The position numbers and the translations under genes are program-made. Below, piece after piece: positions 23,601-32,319 of a stretch of 64,000 bases of DNA (its first letter is position 1; the number at the start of each line of letters is the position of its first letter). The notes beneath the pieces are model-generated. The model saw only the letters and a program-made list of their open reading frames with translations, did no database searches and had not been told where the DNA came from. Location: positions 28,703,503-28,767,502 of the forward strand of contig CM069450.1 in assembly GCA_035610835.1 (NCBI GenBank), in the 5' to 3' direction. This DNA comes from Ophiura sarsii (lineage: Eukaryota; Echinodermata; Ophiuroidea; Amphilepidida; Ophiuridae).

Positions 23601-26600
23601 ATAAACAACTGGCAACGTGGTATCTGTATATATCTGGAAACCTTATACACATACGGGTATGGATCAGATTCAATGCTATTCATATCCTGCTTAACCTTGC
23701 TTTTTATAATAATACTTATTGTTCGCGGACTCGAGCCAGAATTCGTAAAAAATACATCCTATTAGTATTAACTTGATAAAGATGAAGATGATGAAGGCAA
23801 GCAGATTACATGGATTTTTGCCAAAATTATTTACCCTATTTGACTCAATTGACATTGTCAAAAACTCTAGGGGAGCTGTCATAAGAGATAGTGTTATCAT
23901 TACCCTCGCCATCACCCATCACATAACAACTGATAACAAAGATTCCGTTCTGTAAGGTGCTACGGTTCTTCAGACTACCGGACAGAATCATTCCATCTCT
24001 GTAGGTTAAATACAGATACAACACCCATTGTATCTAATAAAATAATGAGTTCCTTTGAACAAACGGTATGCACAATAAGACTGAAATATTCATGACACAC
24101 ATTTGATTATGTGTGTCATACCAAATGAATTATTGTTGTTTTTTCATCATAGGTCTTTACTGGGAATACAGACAGAACCACACCAGTCACCGGTTGGTTT
24201 GCTTCGAATGTGAGGGCGTCCGTGATACGAATAAACCCTACTGAATTTAACCGTCACCTTAGCTTAAGATTTGAAGTACTGGGTTGTGCAGGTAAGTTGT
24301 TGCGCAATAAACGTTTCGTTTTCAGACAGCCCTGCTCGATAGACTTTACTACCAAAACATGCCATAAAATGTATACTTTTATTTCGGGCGGACGGATACC
24401 GATAATATGTTGATCAAATATACCGATCACATTTTGTTCAGTGTAAATCCCACAATCCTGGAAAAAAGTCTATGGACGCTGGCTTACTCGTTAACAACGG
24501 GAAACTAACACCCCCTTTCCCTCCGTGCAATGTTGAGGAATGTTAATGTCTTCAGCAGTTGTTCAAGGTGTCCCAACATTGATCGATGGGCTGTGGGGAA
24601 GGAAAAGTTGTTATTTTAGATGTCCTATTCAGAATTTAACAAAATAAACATCATTTAAGGATCAGCAATAACATTCTGCACATAATGCCTAAAATGTGCA
24701 AAGCGGACTTTTTTCCAAATTTGTCTTGACAAAGTGCAAAAAGAATCATCTAAATTTCAACATTCTCTCATAACTTATTACACACGATTTTAGATTAAAC
24801 CATAAGCGTAAGAGCTATTGTATTGCTAAGTAAAACACAATGATTTATTGAGGGAACGGTCACTGTAAAATAATTCTCTATGGCAATTTAAATGTAGACC
24901 TATTTTGTTAGTGTGTTCTTATAAAACGCATGGCATGGAGCTGCATGCATGTTGTTGAGATTACATTGATTATCAAAACAAAAACACTTCCTCGAAGAAG
25001 CAATTATTTGGATTCTAACGACTTGTCCATTAGGCGACGTCGCCAGCACGCAAATACATCGACTTGTTTTGTATTTCATAGCAACACCAGGTACAGAAAA
25101 GTGTAAACGGCGACAGTTTACCACAGTTTACCAACAGCTTACCATGCAGACGTTTTTTGTATTAAAAAAAACCCCTTTTATGTATTATAACTCGCGTTGT
25201 AGGGATCGTGTTGTTCATTTACACTATCTGTACTAAGTAGAACTGTTTAAATACCATCGATTTCAAAAAGTTAAATATAGGCTAAGTATACATATTTATT
25301 TAAAATCGGGATGGCAAACTGTTACCAAAATGTGTGATTGCGACTATTGCATAATTATTTCAATATTTAAACTGTTCTACTTTTAGTATTGATAATGTAA
25401 ATAAATAGCCCGATCCCTAAAACGGGGTTATAATAATACTAAACATAGCGTATGTTGGACTAAATGCCTGCATTGTAAGCTGATAGTAAACTGTGTTGTA
25501 AACTGTCACAGTTAACAATTTATAATGTCTGGTACTACATTACTATGATATACAAAACAAGTCGATTGAATAGATAAGTCGTTGGACTGTTACTTATAAT
25601 TACTTTTAATAGAAGGAAGTGGGTTCGAATCCCACAGGTGGCTTTATTATGTTTTAGTTTTTGTTTTAATTATTTGTAACACATTTATCTATAAATACCA
25701 AAATAAGTTAACAAAGACATATAATCTCAGCAACATGCACGCTGCTCCATGTCACGCGTTTTATAGAACACACTAACCAAATAGGCATACGGACGTCTAC
25801 ATGTAAATTGCCATAGAGGATTATTTACGGTGACCGTTCCCTAAAAAAAATGATTGTTTTCTTTAAAGAAAATACTATAGCTCTAATGCATATGGTTGGA
25901 AATCGCGTGTAATATGAAGTTTATTCAACATTCTGTTTTAAAGTTATGAGAGAAAAAACAAATTCAGATGACTCTTTTTACATTTTGTCAAGACAATCCT
26001 GGAAAAAGTCTTGGAATGTTTACTTGTCAACAACGGGAAACTAACACCCCCTTTCCCCCGTGTAATGTTGAGGAATGTTAATGTCTTCAGCAGTTGTTCA
26101 AGGTGCTCCAATATTGATCAATGGGGTGTAGAAAGGGAAAATGGTTGTCTAGGATGTCCTATTCAGCGCATTAAAACAACATCGGCTGTATGGACGTCGC
26201 CATATTGATCGAAGCTATGACGAAACATTAAGGAGATTTCCAAATCTCTGTTTCTTGTATTGATTTTTTGAGATTTATGCATTGAATTTCAGCGTGATTA
26301 CGTGCAGCGACCTGTTGCTGATGAGTCAGTTTTTGTAACCATGACGTCGCAATTTGATATCGTTTTATTGAATAGTAAAGTTCTGTGCTCAATTAGACTG
26401 GTCAATATACATCAATTACTTATTTTCCTACCATATAATGCTTGGTTATATGAAAAGCACTGTTCTCCTGTAAAGATCAGCAAAAAAAGTCTGCACATAA
26501 TGCCCAAAACTTGTAAAGCGTTCCAAAGACTTTTTTTCAAAGATTCCAGATCCGGGGCTGCTAAATTTGCAAATGGAATTCATAAAGAAGTACAATAAAT

Positions 26601-28649
26601 TAAATCCATGTCATATTATGCGTGAATAGGAACGTTTTTTACACATATTGCGTTAACTTACGATGTCGTAATGGATGTCGCGACGCCTTGACTATGATCT
26701 TTTTGTGGGGAAAGTATTGCCGTATCGGCAGTAGTCGGGAAGGGTTAGCAATTCTAAACACGTATAATGAATCTGACTTCAAAAAAGTGTCTGCCCATGT
26801 TAACAGTTAATTGAATACTATCGGTACTAGTAATCAATCCAGAGGTCAGGCACTATGATAAGCTATGATAAACAGGTAGGGTATTAGGGTGTTCCCTTAA
26901 AGTACACCCTTCACCACAGCTATTCATTTGTCGCATCATATTACTTTTTCCATATGCTATTAATTGATACATCATAAAGCGTTATTAATAATTTCCATTA
27001 CCTTCCATAGATCTTGAATGGCAGATGGTATTCAAGGCAGTTGCTGGGGTGTCAACTCCGGATCCATACGAACTGTGGATGTCAACTGAAGTCAGTCAAT
27101 TTCGTCCCTATTATTCACCTACCTGTCAGCATCCTCCACCGAATAACACCGTGGCGATGCACTGTAAGACCTACACTATCCTGGATTGGGATAAACTTGC
27201 TATTGAAGAGGTACACTATAATAATATGATTTTACACCCTTTTTGCACCACTGTATTTCTTACAATGTTTCCTTTTGGCTTATTTTGTGACATACTGCAT
27301 TTTGAGTTTTAGTTTAAAAATAAAGCTTTTACATTTTTGAAGTTCAATCCACTTCCAAATTGCATCATTCTTACGATAACTCTGATTGACTCAATGAATG
27401 ATTTATCCTTATTAGAAACCATTCAGTTGTTTTTTCTCATTATATAATTATTTGAATTAGAAAAAGATTTGCCATCGTTGTGAAAGATAAAATCAGCCAC
27501 ATACTTTCAGACGATCATCTCATCCATATCAAGTTAATACAGTCATCAAAAAAAGTAACTATACAGGTACTAAACGGGCTTCTAACTCTTAAAATATATA
27601 TCCTACCTAAAAATATTAAATAATAAAGTTGTTGAAAAATGTGTCTTCTTTAATATGAGATATTGCACGCTAGGATCGGGTGTTTATTGAGGAAGTGGCA
27701 CTCAAAAATGTAAGGCAAAGTCCGATTTTCATTTTCACATTTTTATTTTCTACACGCGGACCAATCTACGGGTATCTTATCGATTACCGGTAGTGCAATT
27801 GGGGGATGCATGCGCAGGTTGGACAGTCGGCCTCATTGTTCCGATGGATCAATACGCCACACACACGCTACCTGTCATTCTCTCCCCCGTGTTGAAATGT
27901 AAAATGTGAATTTGAAATTGTGACTTTACCTTACATTTTGGATTGTCGCTTCTTAAATATTCAATCGATCCTAGCGTGCAATATCTCATATTAAAGAAGA
28001 CAAATATTTTCAACAACTTATTGATTTAATATTTCTAATATTTCTAATATAAATATATATTTAGAGTTAAAAGTACATTTATTACCTGACTGTATAGTTA
28101 CTTTTTTTGATGACTGTAGAGTTAAGGGTGTCACTTACCGTGACAAAAATAACAAAACTGTGCCATGAAGACCTTACTTACAGAAGGCTACAATGATGAT
28201 TACTTTACAGGTTAAGATCAGTTTGTTTGATACTACCGGTGTTGAAGTGCTAAATATAAGATTCAATGCCACCGGATCTACCAATAACAACTGGATGACT
28301 AAAGACCGTGTGATCAGTTCACCATTCACGGACATTGCATCTTTGCAGTACTTCTCAGTTGAAGGGTAGGATTTATTTATTTTTATAGATATTCTCGGAA
28401 TTATAACTAAAAATAGCAATCATCCGATTCATTTTACCTCACATTATTGACATCAATGTATTGCTTTTCAACGCAGATATAGAGGTAGACACTTCTATAT
28501 GGCTACTCATGGTGAATGTGAAGGTGATAAAGGTGTGTTGGTAATGATAACTACACATGATGACTGTGAATGGGGAACGACCCACATACCACTGTTTCTC
28601 TACAGTAAATTGTCCACAGGTGTCATTTGGAACGATGGCTTCGACGCAG
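20410..28649 (+). CDS. Mosaic extracellular protein gene: 2x HYR, F5/8C, unnamed domain, sushi start (10 exons, partial)
   Basis: Exons at 20410-20667, 21360-21605, 22006-22263, 22998-23099, 23233-23564, 24153-24291, 27011-27210, 28211-28365, 28477-28532 and 28606-28649. All have AG/GT borders and the phases join in frame throughout (1-1-1-1-1-0-1-0-2-1, ending phase 0). HYR domains are immunoglobulin-like modules of secreted or cell-surface adhesion and complement-like proteins; F5/8C (discoidin) domains bind lipids or glycans. The order suggests a secreted or membrane-anchored recognition or adhesion protein. No signal-peptide exon was found upstream and no exon after 28649, so both ends are open. 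Introns hold several transposons, including a 1.27-kb foldback between exons 6 and 7. Confidence 0.75.
20775..20945 (+). repeat. Dispersed repeat with GGTTACCATAGCAACC (copy 1)
   Basis: About 165 bases closely match 54352-54515 in the same orientation. Shared words include GTGTTTAGCCAATC, ACCAGATCAAAATAACGCGC and CACGGTAACATTGAGAAAAT. The palindrome at 20814-20829 fits the X-box bound by RFX factors (GTNRCC-n-RGYAAC). Confidence 0.8.
21360..21605 (+). CDS. Mosaic gene exon 2: HYR domain 1
   Basis: A 246-nt exon (82 codons, phase 1-1), TTTCAG|AC to AAAG|GTATGG. It has the HYR pattern: DTEAPELTCPSDI at the start, VVNWYAPKVQDNFG in the middle, a second Cys (VWCT), EIGSRSYIYYANDTSGN, and NCSFLVVL at the end. 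All typical positions (CP, W-x-P, D-N, G-x-Y-A-D-x-SGN, C-F-V-V) are present or conservatively changed. One exon per domain is usual for HYR. Confidence 0.85.
22006..22263 (+). CDS. Mosaic gene exon 3: HYR domain 2
   Basis: A 258-nt exon (86 codons, phase 1-1), TCTAG|AT to AAAG|GTATGC. It reads EEPPAIGCPSPL, FVSWNIDNMASDNDV, VVTVQCTPSPGSLFQIG, TVVTCTAYDYSENSATC and TFEVDI, the same HYR pattern as exon 2 and closer to the consensus (PGS-FxIG-TxV-x-C-x-A-x-D). Confidence 0.85.
22545..22680. mobile_element. Degenerate copy of the GGGTCCATATCC MITE
   Basis: AACGAAATACCGTTGGAA, AAATCGCTAGAAAAA and GAGTTTGGATATCG follow the same order as in the intact MITE at 31572-31713. The left half is badly eroded. 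It lies in intron 3 of the mosaic gene. Confidence 0.6.
22810..22951. mobile_element. 142-bp palindromic MITE with five AP-1-type heptamers
   Basis: TACACAGAAAG (22810) and CTTTCTGTGTA (22951) are inverted ends continuing as AAGTGAGTCATCATCG and its complement. TGAGTCA or TGACTCA occurs at 22828, 22846, 22867, 22908 and 22926. It lies in intron 3 of the mosaic gene, 47 bases before exon 4. Confidence 0.85.
22998..23099 (+). CDS. Mosaic gene exon 4: linker
   Basis: A 102-nt exon (34 codons, phase 1-1), GTTTTAG|CA to AATG|GTAAAC. It reads APKYYRNDIFGKPFILKPGR and continues to TTVQPIGNG. It has no cysteine and no known domain, and is probably a spacer between HYR 2 and the discoidin domain. Called from matching phases, borders and an open frame, so less sure than its neighbours. 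Confidence 0.5.
23233..23564 (+). CDS. Mosaic gene exon 5: F5/8C (discoidin) domain, first part
   Basis: A 332-nt exon, phase 1 to 0, AATTTCAG|TT to CATG|GTAAGA. It starts CVDPLGMEDGSIQDSHITAS, the standard F5/8C opening, then ARLNRAADGTSIGAWSA, NPWIQVDLG, MLQGRADDDQWVTKYMVSYS and DNDISW. The first Cys pairs with the last one in exon 6 in this family. If the donor is skipped the frame stays open to 23762 and adds a hydrophobic stretch (MLFISCLTLLFIIILIV). Confidence 0.88.
24153..24291 (+). CDS. Mosaic gene exon 6: F5/8C domain, second part
   Basis: A 139-nt exon, phase 0 to 1, CATCATAG|GTC to GCAG|GTAAGT. It reads VFTGNTDRTTPVTGWF, SVIRINPTEFNRHLSLRFEV, then LGC. F-x-GN-x-D, R-I-x-P, LR-x-E and the closing LGC are the usual F5/8C C-terminal half, giving a complete domain of about 155 residues with exon 5. 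Confidence 0.88.
24452..24722 (+). repeat. Left direct repeat flanking the foldback element
   Basis: About 190 bases (AATCCTGGAAAAA-GTCT, CAACGGGAAACTAACACCCC, CAGCAGTTGTTCAAGGTG, GATGTCCTATTCAG) recur in the same orientation at 25991-26166. A further piece (CATAATGCC-AAA) recurs near 26490. The foldback element sits exactly between the two copies. Confidence 0.75.
24723..25994. mobile_element. 1.27-kb foldback element with GTCTTGACAAA ends and tRNA-like arms
   Basis: GTCTTGACAAA (24723) and TTTGTCAAGAC (25994) are inverted ends. Diverged inverted homology runs most of the way to a centre near 25320: for example AACGGTCACTGTAAA against TTTACGGTGACCGTT, GACTTGTTTTGTATTTCATA against its complement near 25555, and AGGGATCGTGTTGTTCATTT against 25395-25430. 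Each arm holds a tRNA-like sequence. No transposase. It lies in intron 6 of the mosaic gene. Confidence 0.75.
25548..25645 (+). tRNA. tRNA-like sequence in the right arm of the foldback
   Basis: A strong T-arm, GTGGGTTCGAATCCCAC, is followed by AGGTGGC. Upstream is a weak D-arm-like GATAAGTCGTTGGAC. The acceptor stem has no convincing 5' partner. The matching place in the left arm (about 25050-24985, minus strand) keeps GGACAAGTCGTTAGAATCC. Most likely a tRNA-derived head of a SINE-like unit, not a working gene. Confidence 0.4.
25995..26550 (+). repeat. Right direct repeat flanking the foldback element
   Basis: Second copy of 24452-24722, with about 300 extra bases inserted near 26170-26475. 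Open frames across it carry no recognised domain. 26550-27010 holds nothing I recognise. Confidence 0.65.
27011..27210 (+). CDS. Mosaic gene exon 7: unnamed domain, first part
   Basis: A 200-nt exon, phase 1 to 0, CCATAG|AT to GAAGAG|GTACAC (a weak donor). It reads DLEWQMVFKAVAGVSTPDPY, ELWMST, then TCQH and MHCKTYTILDWDKLAIEE. The WQ-VFKAV-G opening resembles an extracellular module I have seen in multi-domain invertebrate proteins but cannot name. It continues into exons 8 and 9. Confidence 0.65.
27538..28118. mobile_element. 581-bp foldback element in intron 7
   Basis: TACAGTCATCAAAAAAAGTA (27538) and its complement ending GATGACTGTA (28118) are inverted ends; homology continues through GTTGTTGAAAA, TTAATATGAGATATTGCACG and CTAGGATCG on both arms. 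The ends begin and finish with TA. No coding capacity. Confidence 0.8.
28211..28365 (+). CDS. Mosaic gene exon 8: unnamed domain, middle part
   Basis: A 155-nt exon, phase 0 to 2, TTTACAG|GTT to GAAGG|GTAGGA. It reads VKISLFDTTGVEVLNIRFNA, then NNWMTKDRVISSPFTDI and LQYFSVEG. The run of alternating hydrophobic residues suggests a beta-sandwich. The order VK-SL, F-ATG, NW, RV-SSP-TD is consistent with one domain spanning exons 7-9. Confidence 0.7.
28477..28532 (+). CDS. Mosaic gene exon 9: unnamed domain, end
   Basis: A 56-nt exon, phase 2 to 1, AACGCAG|AT to AAAG|GTGTGT. It reads GYRGRHFYMATHGECEGDK and completes the module begun in exon 7 (about 138 residues in all). Short, but its phase fits both neighbours. 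Confidence 0.6.
28606..28649 (+). CDS. Mosaic gene exon 10: probable start of a sushi/CCP domain
   Basis: A 44-nt exon, phase 1 to 0, CTACAG|TA to ACGCAG|GTAAGT. It reads VNCPQVSFGTMASTQ, the usual opening of a sushi domain (C-P-x-V-x-x-G). The remainder of the domain would be in a later exon that I could not find before 40 kb. Confidence 0.45.
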
Positions 28650-29014
28650 GTAAGTTATACTAGCTATCAACATTCTAATAAATACCAACATTATAATAAA
28701 TACGAATTCATTATCCTGGGGGAGGGAGATCCCTCAGCAAAATGACGGCTTGGCATCCACATTTAAGAAAAAATTGCCGGAAATGGTCATGATTTTTAAC
28801 TAAATCGTCGTCGTCTTTAAGAGAATGTCTCTTATTTTTAGAAGGAAATACACAGTCAGTTCCATCGATGTTTAGGGTCAGTTAGCTGTGTGACTGTTAA
28901 ATCGATATTGTTCATTCAAAGTTTTTAGCGGTGTATGTATCTTTCAGGGTCGGGGTTTGTATATTACACCAGTTAGGATTAAATACTGACCATTGGTTTT
29001 TTGTGTTTTCACCA

Positions 29015-30193
29015 TACACTGTTAGAACACTGGGTAAAATAGTACGGGGTAAAGTCGGGTTGGGTAAACTTTACCCAGTATTGGTCAAACAAATGCGGGT
29101 TGGGCAAAAGTCATTTTACCCAACGGTTGAGTAATATTTTTTTCATCAGTTTTACCTATTAGTTGTGTAATCAGGGGTGTTACGGGGTTGGGTAAAAAAG
29201 GATTTTGCCCAACGTTGGTCTACTAAGGTCACGTGGTATCTTGGACGAGCTGTTATTGGTCACCGCGATCAACCGCATGATTTACAAAACAAAATGGCCG
29301 GTTTGGTGACTGGTAAACCGGCGCTGGCTGGGGAGGAACTACTGAAGGTTTTTTCATGGTAAAATAACATATTTATATTCTAATATTGTGTTGTCTACAA
29401 GATTTTCAGGTAGAGCATTAAATACGATAGAGGACAGTCGTAGCTTTAAGCGAAAATTAGATAAGCTTATTCATGTAATTCCGTCAACTAATAACGGTCG
29501 TTGCACGCACGCAGTGTTGGCCTACGCTATGCCAACCATTGTGTATTACCATGCAGTAATACTATAAACTGCAACCAATATGGATGGGCTATCACTGTTC
29601 TCTAAGTCTAACAAATTTAACGCTTTAACCTGATAATGGTGCAGACAACGCAGTCTTTTGAAAATAAATAGAGTCTATTTTACCCAACAAAAGGATAGAA
29701 TTTACCCAACCATTGTAGAAATCATTGCCCAATATTATGGGTAAAATCAAATATACTACCCAACAAATGGCTAAAATCAAATATACTACCCAACAAATGG
29801 CTATGGCTTACCCAATAATGTAGTAAAATAATTGCCCAATAGGCATGGGTAAAATTCTATTACCCAACAAAATGCTAAAATAATTACCCAATATTACTGG
29901 GTAAAATTATATTACCCAAATTTACCCAACAAAATGTTAAAATAATTACCCAATATTACTGGGTAAAATGTTATTACCCAACAAAATGGTAAAATAATTA
30001 CCCAATATCATTGGGTAAAATGTAATTACCCAGAATTAGGGTAAAAAAATTACCATTATGTTGGGTAACTGTTACCCAACCGGGGTTGGGTAACACGTTT
30101 ACCCAGAAAAAGGGTTGTTGATATAGCACCCAGCGGTTGGGTAAAACTTTACCCAACTTGGGTAAAGTTTTACCCAACCGTTCTAACAGTGTA
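29015..30193. mobile_element. 1.18-kb foldback element with TTACCCAA repeats
   Basis: TACACTGTTAGAAC (29015) and GTTCTAACAGTGTA (30193) are inverted ends. The left side has GGGTAAA and TTTACCC words; the right side, 29690-30180, is a long run of TTACCCAA and TTGGGTAA words at roughly 25-55 base spacing. The central 29230-29640 is ordinary sequence without a domain. Ends and design resemble those at 60774-61532 (TACACTCTTAGAA), so both probably belong to one superfamily. No transposase. Confidence 0.8.
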
Positions 30194-31319
30194 TATTTCA
30201 ATTTGGTAGAGCAGTGTAACCACTTTTGGTTGGAGAGTGAGCCCCGGGATCATGATTTCATTCAATGTAGATATCTACTAAATAATTTGCGAAAATACCT
30301 TAACCCCTTAAATGTTACCCCGCCCTAGTTGCTAATTAAACAACTCCAACGCTATGCTGGTAACATTCGTATACCTGCTTCACCTTAGAGTGGGTCACGG
30401 CAAACTTAATATGGCGACGAACAAAAATTGCCTTTAACAAATGGACAATGCTCAGATTTATAGCTAACAAATTGGAAATACATCAACTACTATTTGAAAG
30501 CTCAGCAAATTTGAAATATAGGAATGTATCCAAGTTCAAATTCATCTTCATTGCGTACATATATAATTATAGGAAATACTGTGGTTTGTTCGATTCCCCT
30601 GACTCTAATAGAAAACAAAAGCTGAATAACTTAAATAAACATAATTATTATATCGACCAATAATGACCAAATAATGATGAGGTTCCGAATGAGGTTCTTT
30701 GCCCAACCTATTGGAATAATCAATACAAAGTATTCTTTTTCGCCGTCTATCCTCTATTTTACAAGTTATTCAAAAGTTGTGAGTAAATGTAATCTCCAAA
30801 ATACATACATAAATGGTACATAAATGGTTGAATATAAAAATGTTCTACGTACAAGGAAATGCTCAATTTGCTAAAACACAATCGTGTCGTATTCTCAAAC
30901 TTCTTAATGTAATCATGTAATGGTAATATGAAGTAGAGCTATGAATCGCGCTATAAATGTTATTGATTGGAGGTGTTTTTTAAAATCTTTCCAGGTCTTG
31001 GGAAGGCTGACGTTTTCGCTATTTTCATAAGACAAAGGTAATGTCTTCTTAATATCGCTACCCCATGTTACACCACAGTAAAAGTAATTTTCCCCATGTT
31101 AATGCAGCAAGTAAGACATTGAACCAAATATATCACCAAACATGATATAATAAATGTTTCGTTGCTTTAAAATATGATTCAATGATATTATTGTCAATTC
31201 AACATAAACCATATAGGCTATGCAATTTTCAGGATATGTTTTTGAAAACGAAATAGTATTGATACAATTTGTATTTGTTTGTTTTTTAGTTGGTTGAGAG
31301 ATTGTTTTCTTGCTTTGTT

Positions 31320-31400
31320 GGTTAGCCGTTTGGTTGGTTGGTTTGTTTGTTTGTTTGTTTGTTTGTTGGTTGGTTGGTTGGTCGTTTGGTTAGTTGCTTG
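31320..31400 (+). repeat. (GTTT)n/(GGTT)n microsatellite
   Basis: Runs of GGTTGGTTGG and GTTTGTTTGTTTGTTTG. Open frames across it on both strands are repeat artefacts. 30200-31300 holds no recognised gene. Confidence 0.9.
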
Positions 31401-31571
31401 GTTTGTTTTATACAAGTTATATAACTATGTATTCATACAATTAATTTCAGAATGGAGGTAACAGTGGATGAGGGTCTTGCATAGCAACAGTGAAGAAGAC
31501 AGATGTAACAATATGCCGAGGAGGACAATAATAATCATAACCTGTTAACATTTGTAGATACTAATACGTAA

Positions 31572-31713
31572 GGGTCCATATCCAAACTCTGAGTGCTTTT
31601 AAATTGTTTTTCTAGCGATTTCAAAGCGCTTTTCCAACGAAATACCGTTGGAAAAGCGCTTTTAAATCGCTAGAAAAACAATTTAAAAGCACTGAGAGTT
31701 TGGATATGGACCC
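31572..31713. mobile_element. PIF/Harbinger-like MITE with TAA target duplication
   Basis: The inverted ends GGGTCCATATCCAAACTCT are nearly perfect, and the hairpin is almost complete through AGTGCTTTTAAATTG, CTAGCGAT and AGCGCTTTTCCAACG. TAA flanks both sides (31569-31571 and 31714-31716). A 3-bp TWA duplication with GG-start ends is typical of PIF/Harbinger elements. A decayed copy lies at 22545-22680. Confidence 0.8.
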
Positions 31714-32066
31714 TAACACGTATATAAATATTATCAGTCAATCCAGTAGCTGTAAACGCAGGAGAAAATTAATTCAAATACTGAAATGTATTTCTTTTGC
31801 AAGCACCCGTTGCACCCAAGACTGTTTAACTTGAGCAGGCAACTGTCAGTTGTCTGCGTCGGCGAGTCAGTTGAATGATAAAATCCAAAAGTATCTGACG
31901 CAAAATAACCCTTGCAAAATTAAATTTAGATAGATTGAGAGTGTTGGTAGATAATTGACCTGATTAAATGTTTCTAGTACTTCGATTTTAGATCATAAAC
32001 ACGGGAATTCTTGGCGATGCAGCAGAACTACATACATCACTTCCTCTCGGTAGTGAACCGTAACTT

Positions 32067-32309
32067 CTATTCTATTATAAGTACAAACATGGAATGCTAC
32101 CTAAATCATTCATCGGTATTTTTACGAACCACAGAGATGTTCATACTTATAACACAAGGAATAAAGATAACTATCAATTAGGCATGCATAAGACTAAAGG
32201 GCTATTGAACACAGGGCCAAAGGTTTGGGATAGTCTGCCAAATGATATCAAAAATACTACAAGTATTAGCCAATTAAAAAGAAAAATCACAACCTACTTG
32301 CAGCTTTAA
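32067..32309 (+). pseudogene. Non-LTR retrotransposon (LINE) reverse transcriptase C-terminus
   Basis: It reads FYYKYKHGMLPKSF, HTYNTRNKDNYQL, LLNTGPKVWDSLPNDIKN and SQLKRKITTYL then a stop. This is the familiar C-terminal tail of CR1/Jockey-like LINE reverse transcriptases (YKH-LP-F, Y-TRN, GPK-WNSLP-IK, FK-KLK-YL). No catalytic YADD region remains upstream. A 5'-truncated insertion. Confidence 0.8.
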
Positions 32310-32319
32310 TTATAGCAGA

